NCBI RefSeq assembly: GCF_021596505.1
Contig: NZ_PJIZ01000006.1
Span: 1-64,000, forward strand
Source of the DNA: Nostoc sp. CMAA1605
GTDB lineage: Bacteria > Cyanobacteriota > Cyanobacteriia > Cyanobacteriales > Nostocaceae
DNA: 64,000 nt
Reading direction: 5' to 3'
Positions within the stretch are counted from its first letter, which is position 1. Each line of letters begins with the position of its first letter. The notes below the pieces were generated by a model. It was not told where the DNA came from. It did no database searches and saw nothing but the letters and a program-made list of their open reading frames with translations. A program made the position numbers and the translations under genes. Shown piece after piece: positions 26,104-33,938 of the stretch.

Positions 26104-28260
26104 GTGAAAGGACAACAATTACTTTATAGTTTCTGTTTTTTACCTGGTGTAACAGCAGCTGTATTGGCAACTCAGCCAGCTGTGGCTGAGGGCGTGAAGG
26201 TAAGTAGTGTACAATTAGCTTCTTCTCCTAGTGTTTTGACTGCTAACGATAGTCAAACCTTGGTAGCAGATAATGCTCAAACACAACTACCAAAAGATAG
26301 AGATTCAGATTTTTCCCAGATAACTGAAAAATCTGATTTATCTGAAGTTAATGCAGCAGATTTAAGTAGTAAGAGTAATGCAGTGGGATTGACAGAAAAT
26401 ACTGGTATTACTAACGAACAAAAATCATCCCAAAAGGAAGTTAAAATTGTCAGTCTGTCACCTAATCGCGATTGGATTCAAAGGCTCAAGCAGAATCGGT
26501 TAACAAATAATCAAAAGCCAAGTAACTTAGCTAGTAATCAACTAGAGTTAGTCGCATCTGTAGCACCTACAACTAATTCTCTATCTAAGCTAGCCACAGC
26601 AAAAAATCTCAAAACTCAGTTACCAATAGCATTACAAGCATCTGTCAAAGGTGCAGGTGCAGCTCAATTGTTGGCAGCCAATAGTTGTTCTCTACAACCA
26701 GGAACTGCGGCAACGCTGATTTTAGCGACTAATTGTCCCCAGTCTCAATGGTCAGGTAAGCAACTCGCACAAAATAATCCTGAGCTTGCACCGTCTCCTG
26801 TGGAGTCGGCACCAGCAACTACACCTGCACCGTCTCCTGTGGAATCAGCACCAGCAACTACACCTGCACCGTCTCCTGTAGAGTCAGCACCAGCAACTAC
26901 ACCTGCACCAGCTAATAATGGTGTGGAAGTACCAGCTAGCCTGACTCCCAAGTCTAATCCCTTGCTCTTTCCTACGCAACCTCAAGAAGTCACAACCCAA
27001 GAGAATCAGCGTATTACCTTAGAGCAGGCTTTAGAAATCGCGCGGCGCAATAATCGCGATTTGCAGGTATCGTTGTTGGAATTAGAAAGAGCGCAAGCCT
27101 CTTTAAAAGAAGCACAGGCGGCTTTATTTCCCAGTGTGTCTGTAAGTGCTGATATTACCCGCAGCCAGTCCGCTAGTTCCCAACTGAGCGTAGAAAGAGC
27201 AGGAGGCGGTACCGATGAACCAAGTACAGATTTCACCAGTCAAGCCCAGTTAAGCTACGACATCTACACATCAGGTAGACGCAACGCCGCCATCAAAGAA
27301 GCAGAAGAACAGGTGCGTTTTAGTGAGTTAGCTGTAGAAACCCAATCCGAAGAAATTCGGCGGAATGTGGCTACAGAATATTACAACTTACAACAGGCAG
27401 ACGAACAAGTTCGCATTGCTAGATCAGCCGTAGAAAACTCCCAAGCCAGCTTGCGAGATGCAGAAGCATTAGAAAGAGCAGGGGTAGGGACAAGGTTTGA
27501 CGTATTGCGATCGCAAGTTAACTTAGCCAACGCGCAACAAGAACTCACCAGTGCGATTTCTCAGCAACAAATTTCTCGTCGCACCCTAGCAACTCGTTTG
27601 AGTTTGCCCCAAACAGTCAACATCGAAGCTGCCGATCCCGTGCAAGTAGCAGGACTTTGGCAACAGTCCTTAGAAAGTAGCATCGTCCTAGCTTATCAAA
27701 ATCGCCCCGAACTGCAACAGCAACTAGCACAGCGCAACATCAGCGAGCAACAGCGCAGACAAGCACTAGCTAACCTGGGGCCACAAGTCAGCTTAGTAGC
27801 GAACTATAACCTACTAGATCAGTTTGATGATGATGTCAGCGTCACCGATGGTTATTCCTTCGGAGTCAGAGCCAGCTTGAACATATTTGACGGTGGTGCA
27901 TCCAGAGCAAGAGCTGCTCAAGCCAAAAAGAACATTGCGATCGCCGAAACTCAATTCGCCGAACAACGCAATCAAATTCGTTTTCAAGTTGAGCAAGCTT
28001 ACTTCACACAGCAAGCAAACCTCAACAACGTTCAAACTGCCAACACAGCTTTAGAACAAGCCAGAGAATCACTACGCCTAGCGCGTTTGCGGTTCCAAGC
28101 TGGTGTAGGAACACAAACAGACGTAATTAACGCTGAAAACGAATTAACTAGAGCTGAAGGTAATCGTGTCACAGCGATACTAGATTACAACAGAGCCTTA
28201 GTTGACTTGCAAAGAGCTGTTACCACCAGAGCATTGACCAGAACAACCACTAGTCAATAG
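26104..28260 (+). CDS. TolC-family outer-membrane efflux protein, HgdD-like
   Basis: 718 aa trimeric outer-membrane channel of type I and RND exporters. GTG start at 26104, chosen because GAGGGG lies 5 bases upstream; the nearby ATG 26099 stops at once. Signal peptide at about 1-28 (cleavage after AVAEG-like site). Residues 30-300 are a long low-complexity region holding three 13-residue repeats (PSPVESAPATTPA, encoded by 39-bp units at 26788-26904). The two OEP repeats follow, with ITLEQALEIARRNNRDL at their start. In Anabaena PCC 7120 the TolC behind kaiC is HgdD, exporter of heterocyst glycolipids; that identity here is inferred from position. Confidence 0.87.
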   Translation: MKGQQLLYSFCFLPGVTAAVLATQPAVAEGVKVSSVQLASSPSVLTANDSQTLVADNAQTQLPKDRDSDFSQITEKSDLSEVNAADLSSKSNAVGLTENTGITNEQKSSQKEVKIVSLSPNRDWIQRLKQNRLTNNQKPSNLASNQLELVASVAPTTNSLSKLATAKNLKTQLPIALQASVKGAGAAQLLAANSCSLQPGTAATLILATNCPQSQWSGKQLAQNNPELAPSPVESAPATTPAPSPVESAPATTPAPSPVESAPATTPAPANNGVEVPASLTPKSNPLLFPTQPQEVTTQENQRITLEQALEIARRNNRDLQVSLLELERAQASLKEAQAALFPSVSVSADITRSQSASSQLSVERAGGGTDEPSTDFTSQAQLSYDIYTSGRRNAAIKEAEEQVRFSELAVETQSEEIRRNVATEYYNLQQADEQVRIARSAVENSQASLRDAEALERAGVGTRFDVLRSQVNLANAQQELTSAISQQQISRRTLATRLSLPQTVNIEAADPVQVAGLWQQSLESSIVLAYQNRPELQQQLAQRNISEQQRRQALANLGPQVSLVANYNLLDQFDDDVSVTDGYSFGVRASLNIFDGGASRARAAQAKKNIAIAETQFAEQRNQIRFQVEQAYFTQQANLNNVQTANTALEQARESLRLARLRFQAGVGTQTDVINAENELTRAEGNRVTAILDYNRALVDLQRAVTTRALTRTTTSQ

Positions 28261-28433
28261 TTTTACTGGAGACATCTTCTTTTTTCGGATATATCTTTTG
28301 TCGAGACTTAATAGTGATGAGTGATGAGTTATCCAGACTCAGCACTCATCACTTAATTTTTTGGGGTGAATCAATATTGACTTAGAAATGACACACTAGA
28401 GATTATGGACTATTGACTAATATGTAAAAACTC

Positions 28434-28781
28434 ATGACTACAGTCACATCCCAAGAAATTGCCACATTTCGTTCTCAATTGGTAGATGATCAAGCAGCTA
28501 TGGAAGCCTTGGAATTGATTGAGGACTGTGAAGGAGATTTAGAAGACGCAGCCATGACTCTAGCAATTAAAGCTGGACAAGAACCAGAGCAAGCTAATTC
28601 AGAGTGGCTGGGCGACTTGGCAAAAAGGTGGCGTGCTGTCATTTGTGAACAACAATTTCGAGAAGACTTACAAAACGGTTCCATCAAAGAGATGATTGCA
28701 CATCTCAAAACTATGCCCCACATTCCCCAAGATTTTAGCCACACCAGTTTTGATGTACATCCTGAAGCAAGGTGTAAATAA
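28434..28781 (+). CDS. Conserved cyanobacterial protein of unknown function
   Basis: 115 aa, acidic N-terminal half with ALELIEDCEGDLEDAAMTLAIKAG, which resembles a small helical UBA-like bundle, then EWLGDLAKRWRAVICEQQF. No signal peptide or membrane segment. Start ATG 28434. I do not recognise a function. It stands alone between two repeat blocks. Confidence 0.65.
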   Translation: MTTVTSQEIATFRSQLVDDQAAMEALELIEDCEGDLEDAAMTLAIKAGQEPEQANSEWLGDLAKRWRAVICEQQFREDLQNGSIKEMIAHLKTMPHIPQDFSHTSFDVHPEARCK

Positions 28782-28807
28782 CTTCTGTGAACCAATGGAT
28801 ACGTTAA

Positions 28808-28893
28808 GGTAGGGAATAGGGAATGGGGAATAGGGGACAAGGTAGATTTTACTCTGATGCCCAATGCCCAATGCCCGATGCCCAATGCCCAAC
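28808..28893. repeat. STRR block
   Basis: GGGAATAGGGAATGGGG units, then CCCAATGC heptamer units of opposite polarity, able to pair with each other. Confidence 0.8.
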
Positions 28894-28955
28894 AACTCCT
28901 GATACGCTGTTAATTAAGGCAAAACTTCATCAGAAAAATACTATTGATAGCATCA

Positions 28956-29450
28956 ATGAATTACCTTGTGGCCGTGTTACCAGACCGTATCCAAGCTGAA
29001 GCTGCTTACTTAGCGTTAGAAAAAGAAGGCATAGACAGCACAATTTTGGGTAGAGGTTATAAAAGTGCCGATGAGTTTGGTTTAATTGATCCCAACACTC
29101 AAGCCAAAAAACAAGCGCAACTTATGGCCTATTGGCTAGTACCATTTGGCTTTTTTGCTGGTTTTACTTTTAGTTTGATTACTGGTTTAGATACCTTCGC
29201 CTGGGCGGGTGAAATTGGTAATCACATCATTGGTGGACTATTAGGTGCTGCTAGTGGTGCAATGGGTAGCGTATTTGTCGGTGGCGGAATCGGCTTAGTT
29301 GTGGGTAGCGGTGATGCTTTACCCTACCGCAACCGTTTAGATGCAGGTAAATATCTGGTTGTAGTTCAAGGTTCGGAAACTCTCTCTCGCCAAGCTACTC
29401 GCATTTTAAGACAGTTTGAGCCAGAGAATATTCAAGGTTACGCGGGGTAG
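28956..29450 (+). CDS. Putative small membrane protein of unknown function
   Basis: 164 aa from ATG 28956 (TTG 28944 is in frame but less likely). The N-terminal MNYLVAVLPDRIQAEAAYLALEKEGI resembles the fold of stress-related proteins that start with a nucleotide-like beta-alpha unit. A hydrophobic segment at about 63-82 follows, then a glycine-rich stretch GGLLGAASGAMGS and GGGIGLVVG likely to be a second membrane hairpin, then a C-terminal KYLVVVQGSETLSRQATRIL segment. Function unknown. Confidence 0.7.
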   Translation: MNYLVAVLPDRIQAEAAYLALEKEGIDSTILGRGYKSADEFGLIDPNTQAKKQAQLMAYWLVPFGFFAGFTFSLITGLDTFAWAGEIGNHIIGGLLGAASGAMGSVFVGGGIGLVVGSGDALPYRNRLDAGKYLVVVQGSETLSRQATRILRQFEPENIQGYAG

Positions 29451-29556
29451 GGATTGGGGATTGGGGACTGGGACAAGGGGGACAAGGGAGAAAAAATACT
29501 AACGACTAATGACTAATGACTATTGACTAATGACTATTGACTATTGACTATTAATC
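29451..29556. repeat. STRR block
   Basis: GGGGATTGGGGACTGGG units followed by tandem GACTAAT / GACTATT heptamers that reach the next ATG. Confidence 0.8.
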
Positions 29557-30336
29557 ATGTTGCCAAGAGAAGAATTATTAAAGGGTGTTGAAAATCGAGA
29601 TAGTATAGCTCGTGTTATTGACCAAGCGGAACAGGCGATTAAAACTTGGGAAGTGGTGTTGACAGATTTTTTGTCACCTCCTGAATTAGCGGAAATGCAA
29701 CGGGTATTTAATCGTTTAACAGAAGTGCAATTGTTACCTTGGGGTGGGTATCCGCAAGCTGAACGCCAAAGAGTTGCGATCGCTCGTTCTGATTTACCCT
29801 TGGATCAATCTCAAGTTAGCTTAGTAGCACTAGAAATTGCTGGTAATTTTCTATTTGACTCAGCGACACACCGCGACTTTTTAGGCGCGATGCTAGGAAC
29901 AGGTATTGTCAGAGAAAAAACTGGGGACATTATTGTTTTAGGTGAACGTGGCGCGCAAGCAATAGTTGTTCCAGAGTTGGCAGAGTTTTTAACTATGAAT
30001 CTCCAGCAGGTGCGTTCTGTTCCTGTGAAAACCCAGCCGATAGATTTGAGTGAGTTAAAAATCCGCGAACCCAAGAAAAAAGAATTAACTACAGTAGAAG
30101 CTTCTTTAAGATTAGATGCGATCGCTTCTGCTGGTTTTGGGATGTCTCGCAGTAAAATGGTAGACTTCATCGACGCAGGGGATGTGCGCGTCAATTGGAA
30201 AGAAGTCACTCAACCTAGTTCTCAAGTTAAATCCGGTGACTTAATCGCAATTCGCGGTAAAGGACGTTTAGAAGTTGGTGAAATCGCTGTCACAAAAAAA
30301 GAACGCTACCGCGTTCAATTAACTAGATATATTTAG
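29557..30336 (+). CDS. Photosystem II S4 domain protein
   Basis: 259 aa. The C-terminal S4 RNA-binding domain lies at about 182-245 (LRLDAIASAGFGMSRSKMVDFI, DVRVNWKE) after an N-terminal YlmH-like domain (EVQLLPWGGYPQAERQR, LGTGIVREKTGDI, LGERGAQAIV). This is the TIGR03069-type protein conserved in oxygenic phototrophs. Its exact role is not settled; a contribution to PSII accumulation or to RNA/ribosome quality control is the family view. Start ATG 29557 directly follows heptamer repeats. Confidence 0.88.
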   Translation: MLPREELLKGVENRDSIARVIDQAEQAIKTWEVVLTDFLSPPELAEMQRVFNRLTEVQLLPWGGYPQAERQRVAIARSDLPLDQSQVSLVALEIAGNFLFDSATHRDFLGAMLGTGIVREKTGDIIVLGERGAQAIVVPELAEFLTMNLQQVRSVPVKTQPIDLSELKIREPKKKELTTVEASLRLDAIASAGFGMSRSKMVDFIDAGDVRVNWKEVTQPSSQVKSGDLIAIRGKGRLEVGEIAVTKKERYRVQLTRYI

Positions 30337-30420
30337 GGAATGGGGAATGGGGAATGGGGAATGGGGAATAAGGAATAGGAAATATCACCAATGCCCAATG
30401 CCCAATGCCCAATACCCAAC
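30337..30420. repeat. STRR block between convergent genes
   Basis: GGGAATG units (about five) followed by GCCCAAT units (about five) of opposite polarity. The two halves can fold into a long hairpin between the convergent S4-protein gene and dehydrogenase gene. Confidence 0.8.
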
Positions 30421-30422
30421 AC

Positions 30423-31199
30423 TTAAGCTTTAAATTGGCTTGCTAAAATTCTTACTAAAGTTTCTCGCGGTAAAAATCTTGGCATATTCGTAATTACTTT
30501 ACTTAAGAAACTACCACTAACTACGGTCGATTCACCTTTTGCCAAAGCCTTTAAAGCATCATTTACTACTTCTTCCGACGTAGATATTTTACTAGTTTTG
30601 CCAGTGAAAGTTGTGGGAAAACGAGCTTCAGTAAAAAAGTTTGTTTCTGTGGGGCCAGGACAAACAACTAAAACACGAACCCCATATTTACGATTTTCCG
30701 CCCACAATGCTTCACTAAAACTCAAAACAAAAGCCTTACTAGCAGCATATACCGAAAGGTATGGTATGGGTTGAAATGCAGCAATTGACGCTACATTAAT
30801 AATGCTTCCTGAACGGCGTTGTCGCATCAAAGGTAAAAACTTGTGAGTTAAATCCACCAAAGCCAAAACGTTTAATTGCACCATTTTGACTTGTCGTTCC
30901 TCCTCTGTTTCTGCAAAGTCACCATAATCACCAAAACCAGCATTGTTGATTAATAAATCAACAGTTAATCCCTTAGTTTTAGTGATATCAAAGACATCCG
31001 CCGCCGCATTTGGTTCAGTGAGGTCTTTAACTATCACTTCCACTTGGATTTTATGTTTTGATTGTAATTCTTGAGCAAGCTGATGTAATTTTTCTGCCGA
31101 ACGTGCAACAAGAACTAAATTAGTTTGACGCGCAGCTAATTCTTGGGCAAAGGCCTGGCCGATACCACTTGATGCACCAGTGATTAAAGCCGTTGACAT
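30423..31199 (-). CDS. Short-chain dehydrogenase/reductase, classical SDR
   Basis: 258 aa cytoplasmic NAD(P)-dependent oxidoreductase. Cofactor motif TGASSGIG at 7-14, NNAG at about 86-89, catalytic Ser in NVASIAAFQ, and YxxxK in YAASK. Basic residues after the second strand (VARSAEK) suggest NADPH. The substrate cannot be predicted; the DltE-like subgroup (GFGDYGDFAE) fits best. Start ATG 31199. Single gene. Confidence 0.87.
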   Translation of the reverse strand: MSTALITGASSGIGQAFAQELAARQTNLVLVARSAEKLHQLAQELQSKHKIQVEVIVKDLTEPNAAADVFDITKTKGLTVDLLINNAGFGDYGDFAETEEERQVKMVQLNVLALVDLTHKFLPLMRQRRSGSIINVASIAAFQPIPYLSVYAASKAFVLSFSEALWAENRKYGVRVLVVCPGPTETNFFTEARFPTTFTGKTSKISTSEEVVNDALKALAKGESTVVSGSFLSKVITNMPRFLPRETLVRILASQFKA

Positions 31200-31263
31200 T
31201 TTAGATAATCAGTTTTTTCTTATAATACTTATAAATTTTAACAATAGTTTTTAGGGGGGAAAG

Positions 31264-31342
31264 TCAATAGTCAATAGTCAATAGTCAATAGTCCTTAAAT
31301 ACTTCTTCTTCCTTCTCCCAGTCCCCAATCCCCAATCCCCAC
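31264..31342. repeat. STRR block
   Basis: Tandem CAATAGT heptamers, then CCCCAATCCCCAAT units, in the divergent region between the dehydrogenase and the gene at 31416. Confidence 0.8.
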
Positions 31343-31415
31343 AGTAACTGTAATTTACGTCACCCGTAGTGGGAATACTAAAGCTATAGGTTAAGGCTTA
31401 TATCTACTTATAGCT

Positions 31416-32672
31416 ATGCTAAACAAAATTAAATGGGCTGTGATTATTTTAGGGGGTACGACTGGGGTGCTTTGGGTGGTCAATCTACCCTATCCGATGA
31501 TTCGCTGGCCTGTTGCTAAAACTGTACCTATTCTGTTGTTGCCTAGTTATATCAACATGGATCATAACTACCGTGAAGCAATTCACAATTTAGAACAAGC
31601 AGACCAATTAATTAATCAATCTACTAGTCCAGCAGATATTGAACGAGGTGGGGAAAAGGTCAAAGCAGCAAAACGAAATTTGGATAATTTACCAGTTTGG
31701 TTTTTAGGATACTATCCGCAGACTTACTGCAATTTATTTGGGTGTACTTGGAAATTTACGGTAGATGAGTTTGAAACAGCTCGTCAACGGGTAGGAAGAA
31801 TAGAAGCAATTGTATTTCAAGACAAAAATGCTTTAGTTCCATTGTCTCAAGCTGAACAAACACTACAAGCCGCAAAGCAGCAATACAAACAGGCTACTAA
31901 TACTCAAGATAGAGAGAAAGCCTTAGCAATTTGGCAAGAAGGAATAGACCAATTAGAACAAATTCCCCAACAAACATTAGCAGCCAAAACAGCAAGAGCG
32001 AAGGTCAATGCTTACCAACGTGATTTTGAAAATGCGCGGGTTGGTAATTTCATCACAGCTGCACAGGAATTTGACTTAGCCGCCGAACAAGCCAAGCAAA
32101 CTCAGCCAAAAGCTGCATCAGAATTATGGCAACAAGCTATTAATCGCATTAATCAAGTTCCCTTAGAAAATCCCCGTTATCTAGAAGCCCAAAAGTTATT
32201 AGTCAGTTATCAAAGTAAAATTCAAGGTATCGTTGATCCTCGCAGTAGCAAATTAATTGATGGTGCGAAACAATTTGCGCTGGCGGCTGCTAAATTGGCT
32301 CAAAAGCCACCACATACAGAGACGAAATGGAAGCAAATTGCTAAATTGTGGTCAACAGCCATTGAACAATTACAAACCGTTCAAGTAGAAGATCCAGGTT
32401 ATTTAGAAGCGCAGAAGTTGCTAGCAACTTATCAAACTAATTTAGGAATTGTAGAAACTCGACTGCAAGCAGAGATAGACTCACAATTGTCACTGAAAGA
32501 GGCGAATGAGAACATTCAAAGATTGATTGCTACGCCTGCCTCTGAGCAACAGCAATTGCGATCGCAAATCCAAGGTATTATCAATCAGCTAAATACAGTA
32601 CAACCTGGGACAACAGCCTACGCGGAAGCACAGACACTAATATCGCAGGCAAAGAACAGACTTCAGCAGTAG
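31416..32672 (+). CDS. Membrane-anchored alpha-helical repeat protein, unknown function
   Basis: 418 aa. One N-terminal hydrophobic segment (about 7-25) with the remainder helical, rich in Gln/Ala/Lys and probably exposed to the periplasm or lumen. Internal repeats of about 60-70 residues share W.AI..L..V....P.YLEAQKLL..YQ (visible twice, with weaker copies), a TPR-like or coiled-coil design. A Cys pair in YCNLFGCTW could form a disulfide. Such proteins are common in Nostocales and are not assigned a role. Precedes tRNA-Val. Confidence 0.72.
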   Translation: MLNKIKWAVIILGGTTGVLWVVNLPYPMIRWPVAKTVPILLLPSYINMDHNYREAIHNLEQADQLINQSTSPADIERGGEKVKAAKRNLDNLPVWFLGYYPQTYCNLFGCTWKFTVDEFETARQRVGRIEAIVFQDKNALVPLSQAEQTLQAAKQQYKQATNTQDREKALAIWQEGIDQLEQIPQQTLAAKTARAKVNAYQRDFENARVGNFITAAQEFDLAAEQAKQTQPKAASELWQQAINRINQVPLENPRYLEAQKLLVSYQSKIQGIVDPRSSKLIDGAKQFALAAAKLAQKPPHTETKWKQIAKLWSTAIEQLQTVQVEDPGYLEAQKLLATYQTNLGIVETRLQAEIDSQLSLKEANENIQRLIATPASEQQQLRSQIQGIINQLNTVQPGTTAYAEAQTLISQAKNRLQQ

Positions 32673-32737
32673 AAATTTGTCAGAAAAAATATTTGCTTTA
32701 CGAGGAATGTATGCTATATTGATAAATCGTGCAGCAA

Positions 32738-32811
<74 letters not shown>

Positions 32812-32878
32812 TATTTTTTTGTACAGTGATTAATTTTTTCATTGTATTATCTATTGCCTACTAACTATAAAACACTGC

Positions 32879-33478
32879 CTATTCCCTAATGATGTCTGTT
32901 GGGGTGTCTGTGGTGAGGCTTAAACCGCGATAAACTTGTTCAATGGGGAAATTGAGGTTAATACTTTTGAGTTCGATTGTGTCGCCTGCTTTGTAGTTGA
33001 TGATCAACCAATCGCCTGCGTCGTTTTTGTGATACAGGTCGATTTCGATGCTGGTGGAACTGACTAGGAGGTAATCGATTAAGGCTGGGTTTTGGCGGTA
33101 CATTCGGAATTTACTGCCTCTGTCGTAGGCTTCGGTGCTGGCGGAGAGGACTTCGACGATTAAGCAGGGGTAGGTGATGTATTGGGTGGTGGTTTTGTCG
33201 CGAACGTCGCAGGTAACGCTGACATCTGGGTAGGTATAGTTATTTGTGCCGACAATATTGATCCGGAGGTCGGAGTTACCAGTTTCGCAGGGGCTATTTT
33301 CTAGATGGTTGGAGAATAGTGTGGTAATGCGGACGGCAATGCGGCTATGATTTACGCTGCCACCTGTCATGGCATAAACTTGACCGTTGATCAGTTCGTG
33401 TTTTTCTAGTTGCTGTTCTTCCCAAGAGAAATATTCTTCGGGGGTTAGGGTGGGGAAATTTTCTTTGGTAGCGGTCAT
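32879..33478 (-). CDS. Uma2 family (DUF820) PD-(D/E)XK nuclease-like protein
   Basis: 199 aa from ATG 33478; GGAG sits about 10 bases upstream, while the frame extends to 33511. Core motifs: LTPEEYFSWEEQ..EKHELINGQVYAM at the N-terminus, YPDVSVTCD and LIVEVLSAST, giving the D...ExE-type active site of the PD-(D/E)XK fold. These genes are extremely abundant in filamentous cyanobacteria and their role is unknown; no partner gene is adjacent here. Confidence 0.88.
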   Translation of the reverse strand: MTATKENFPTLTPEEYFSWEEQQLEKHELINGQVYAMTGGSVNHSRIAVRITTLFSNHLENSPCETGNSDLRINIVGTNNYTYPDVSVTCDVRDKTTTQYITYPCLIVEVLSASTEAYDRGSKFRMYRQNPALIDYLLVSSTSIEIDLYHKNDAGDWLIINYKAGDTIELKSINLNFPIEQVYRGLSLTTDTPTDIIRE

Positions 33479-33617
33479 GGTGGGGAAACTCCTGCGTTGG
33501 ATGACTCGCACACTTTTATATAGAAAAATCTCTGCTGCACTTTGATTTTACACAAATAGATTGATCCGTAATGCCCTACTCTTTATTTAACATTGCTTGT
33601 TCATCAAGGAAAGCTTG

Positions 33618-33745
33618 TAATACCAATTCACAATTCGCAATGGACTTCGTCCCGCTTCGCTAACGCAATTCGCAATTGATAAATCCTGACTTGACAAGGT
33701 TTTCTGGGTTTCGATCTGTATCAGAATTTTAGTGAATTGGTATTA
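33618..33745. mobile_element. MITE-like element, copy 2
   Basis: Terminal inverted repeats TAATACCAATTCAC (33618-33631) and GTGAATTGGTATTA (33732-33745), perfect over 14 bp. The interior matches copy 1 (579-710) in the same orientation: CAATTCGCAATGGACT, GCTTCGCTAACGC, TGACAAGG and TCTGTATCAGAATTTT. A few short indels separate the two copies. No coding capacity; the transposase would have to act in trans. Confidence 0.72.
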
Positions 33746-33872
33746 CTGCTTGTCGCAGACATCGCCGATGACCCAGGTTAAAATCCCTTCTCGGAAGTAA
33801 TTTACTGCTGTACACAACCAAATTTTGTGTTTCTAGTTCATCTAATTTTCCAACTTCTGGTATGTCTTTGCT

Positions 33873-33903
33873 AAAAAAGAGACGCTGCAATCCAGCGTCT
33901 CTT
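33873..33903 (-). terminator. Rho-independent terminator of glsF
   Basis: AAGAGACGCTG (33877-33887) pairs with CAGCGTCTCTT (33893-33903), 11 bp and a 5-base loop. On the minus strand the stem is followed by a run of T (A run 33873-33878 on plus). It lies 36 bases after the glsF stop. Confidence 0.9.
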
Positions 33904-33938
33904 CTCATTATTTATTGATCAATCTGAACCTGATTTAA

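Noticed and set aside
26745-26951. Antisense 68-aa repeat protein GAGVVAGADSTGDG
   Set aside because: Shadow of the tandem repeat in the TolC gene.
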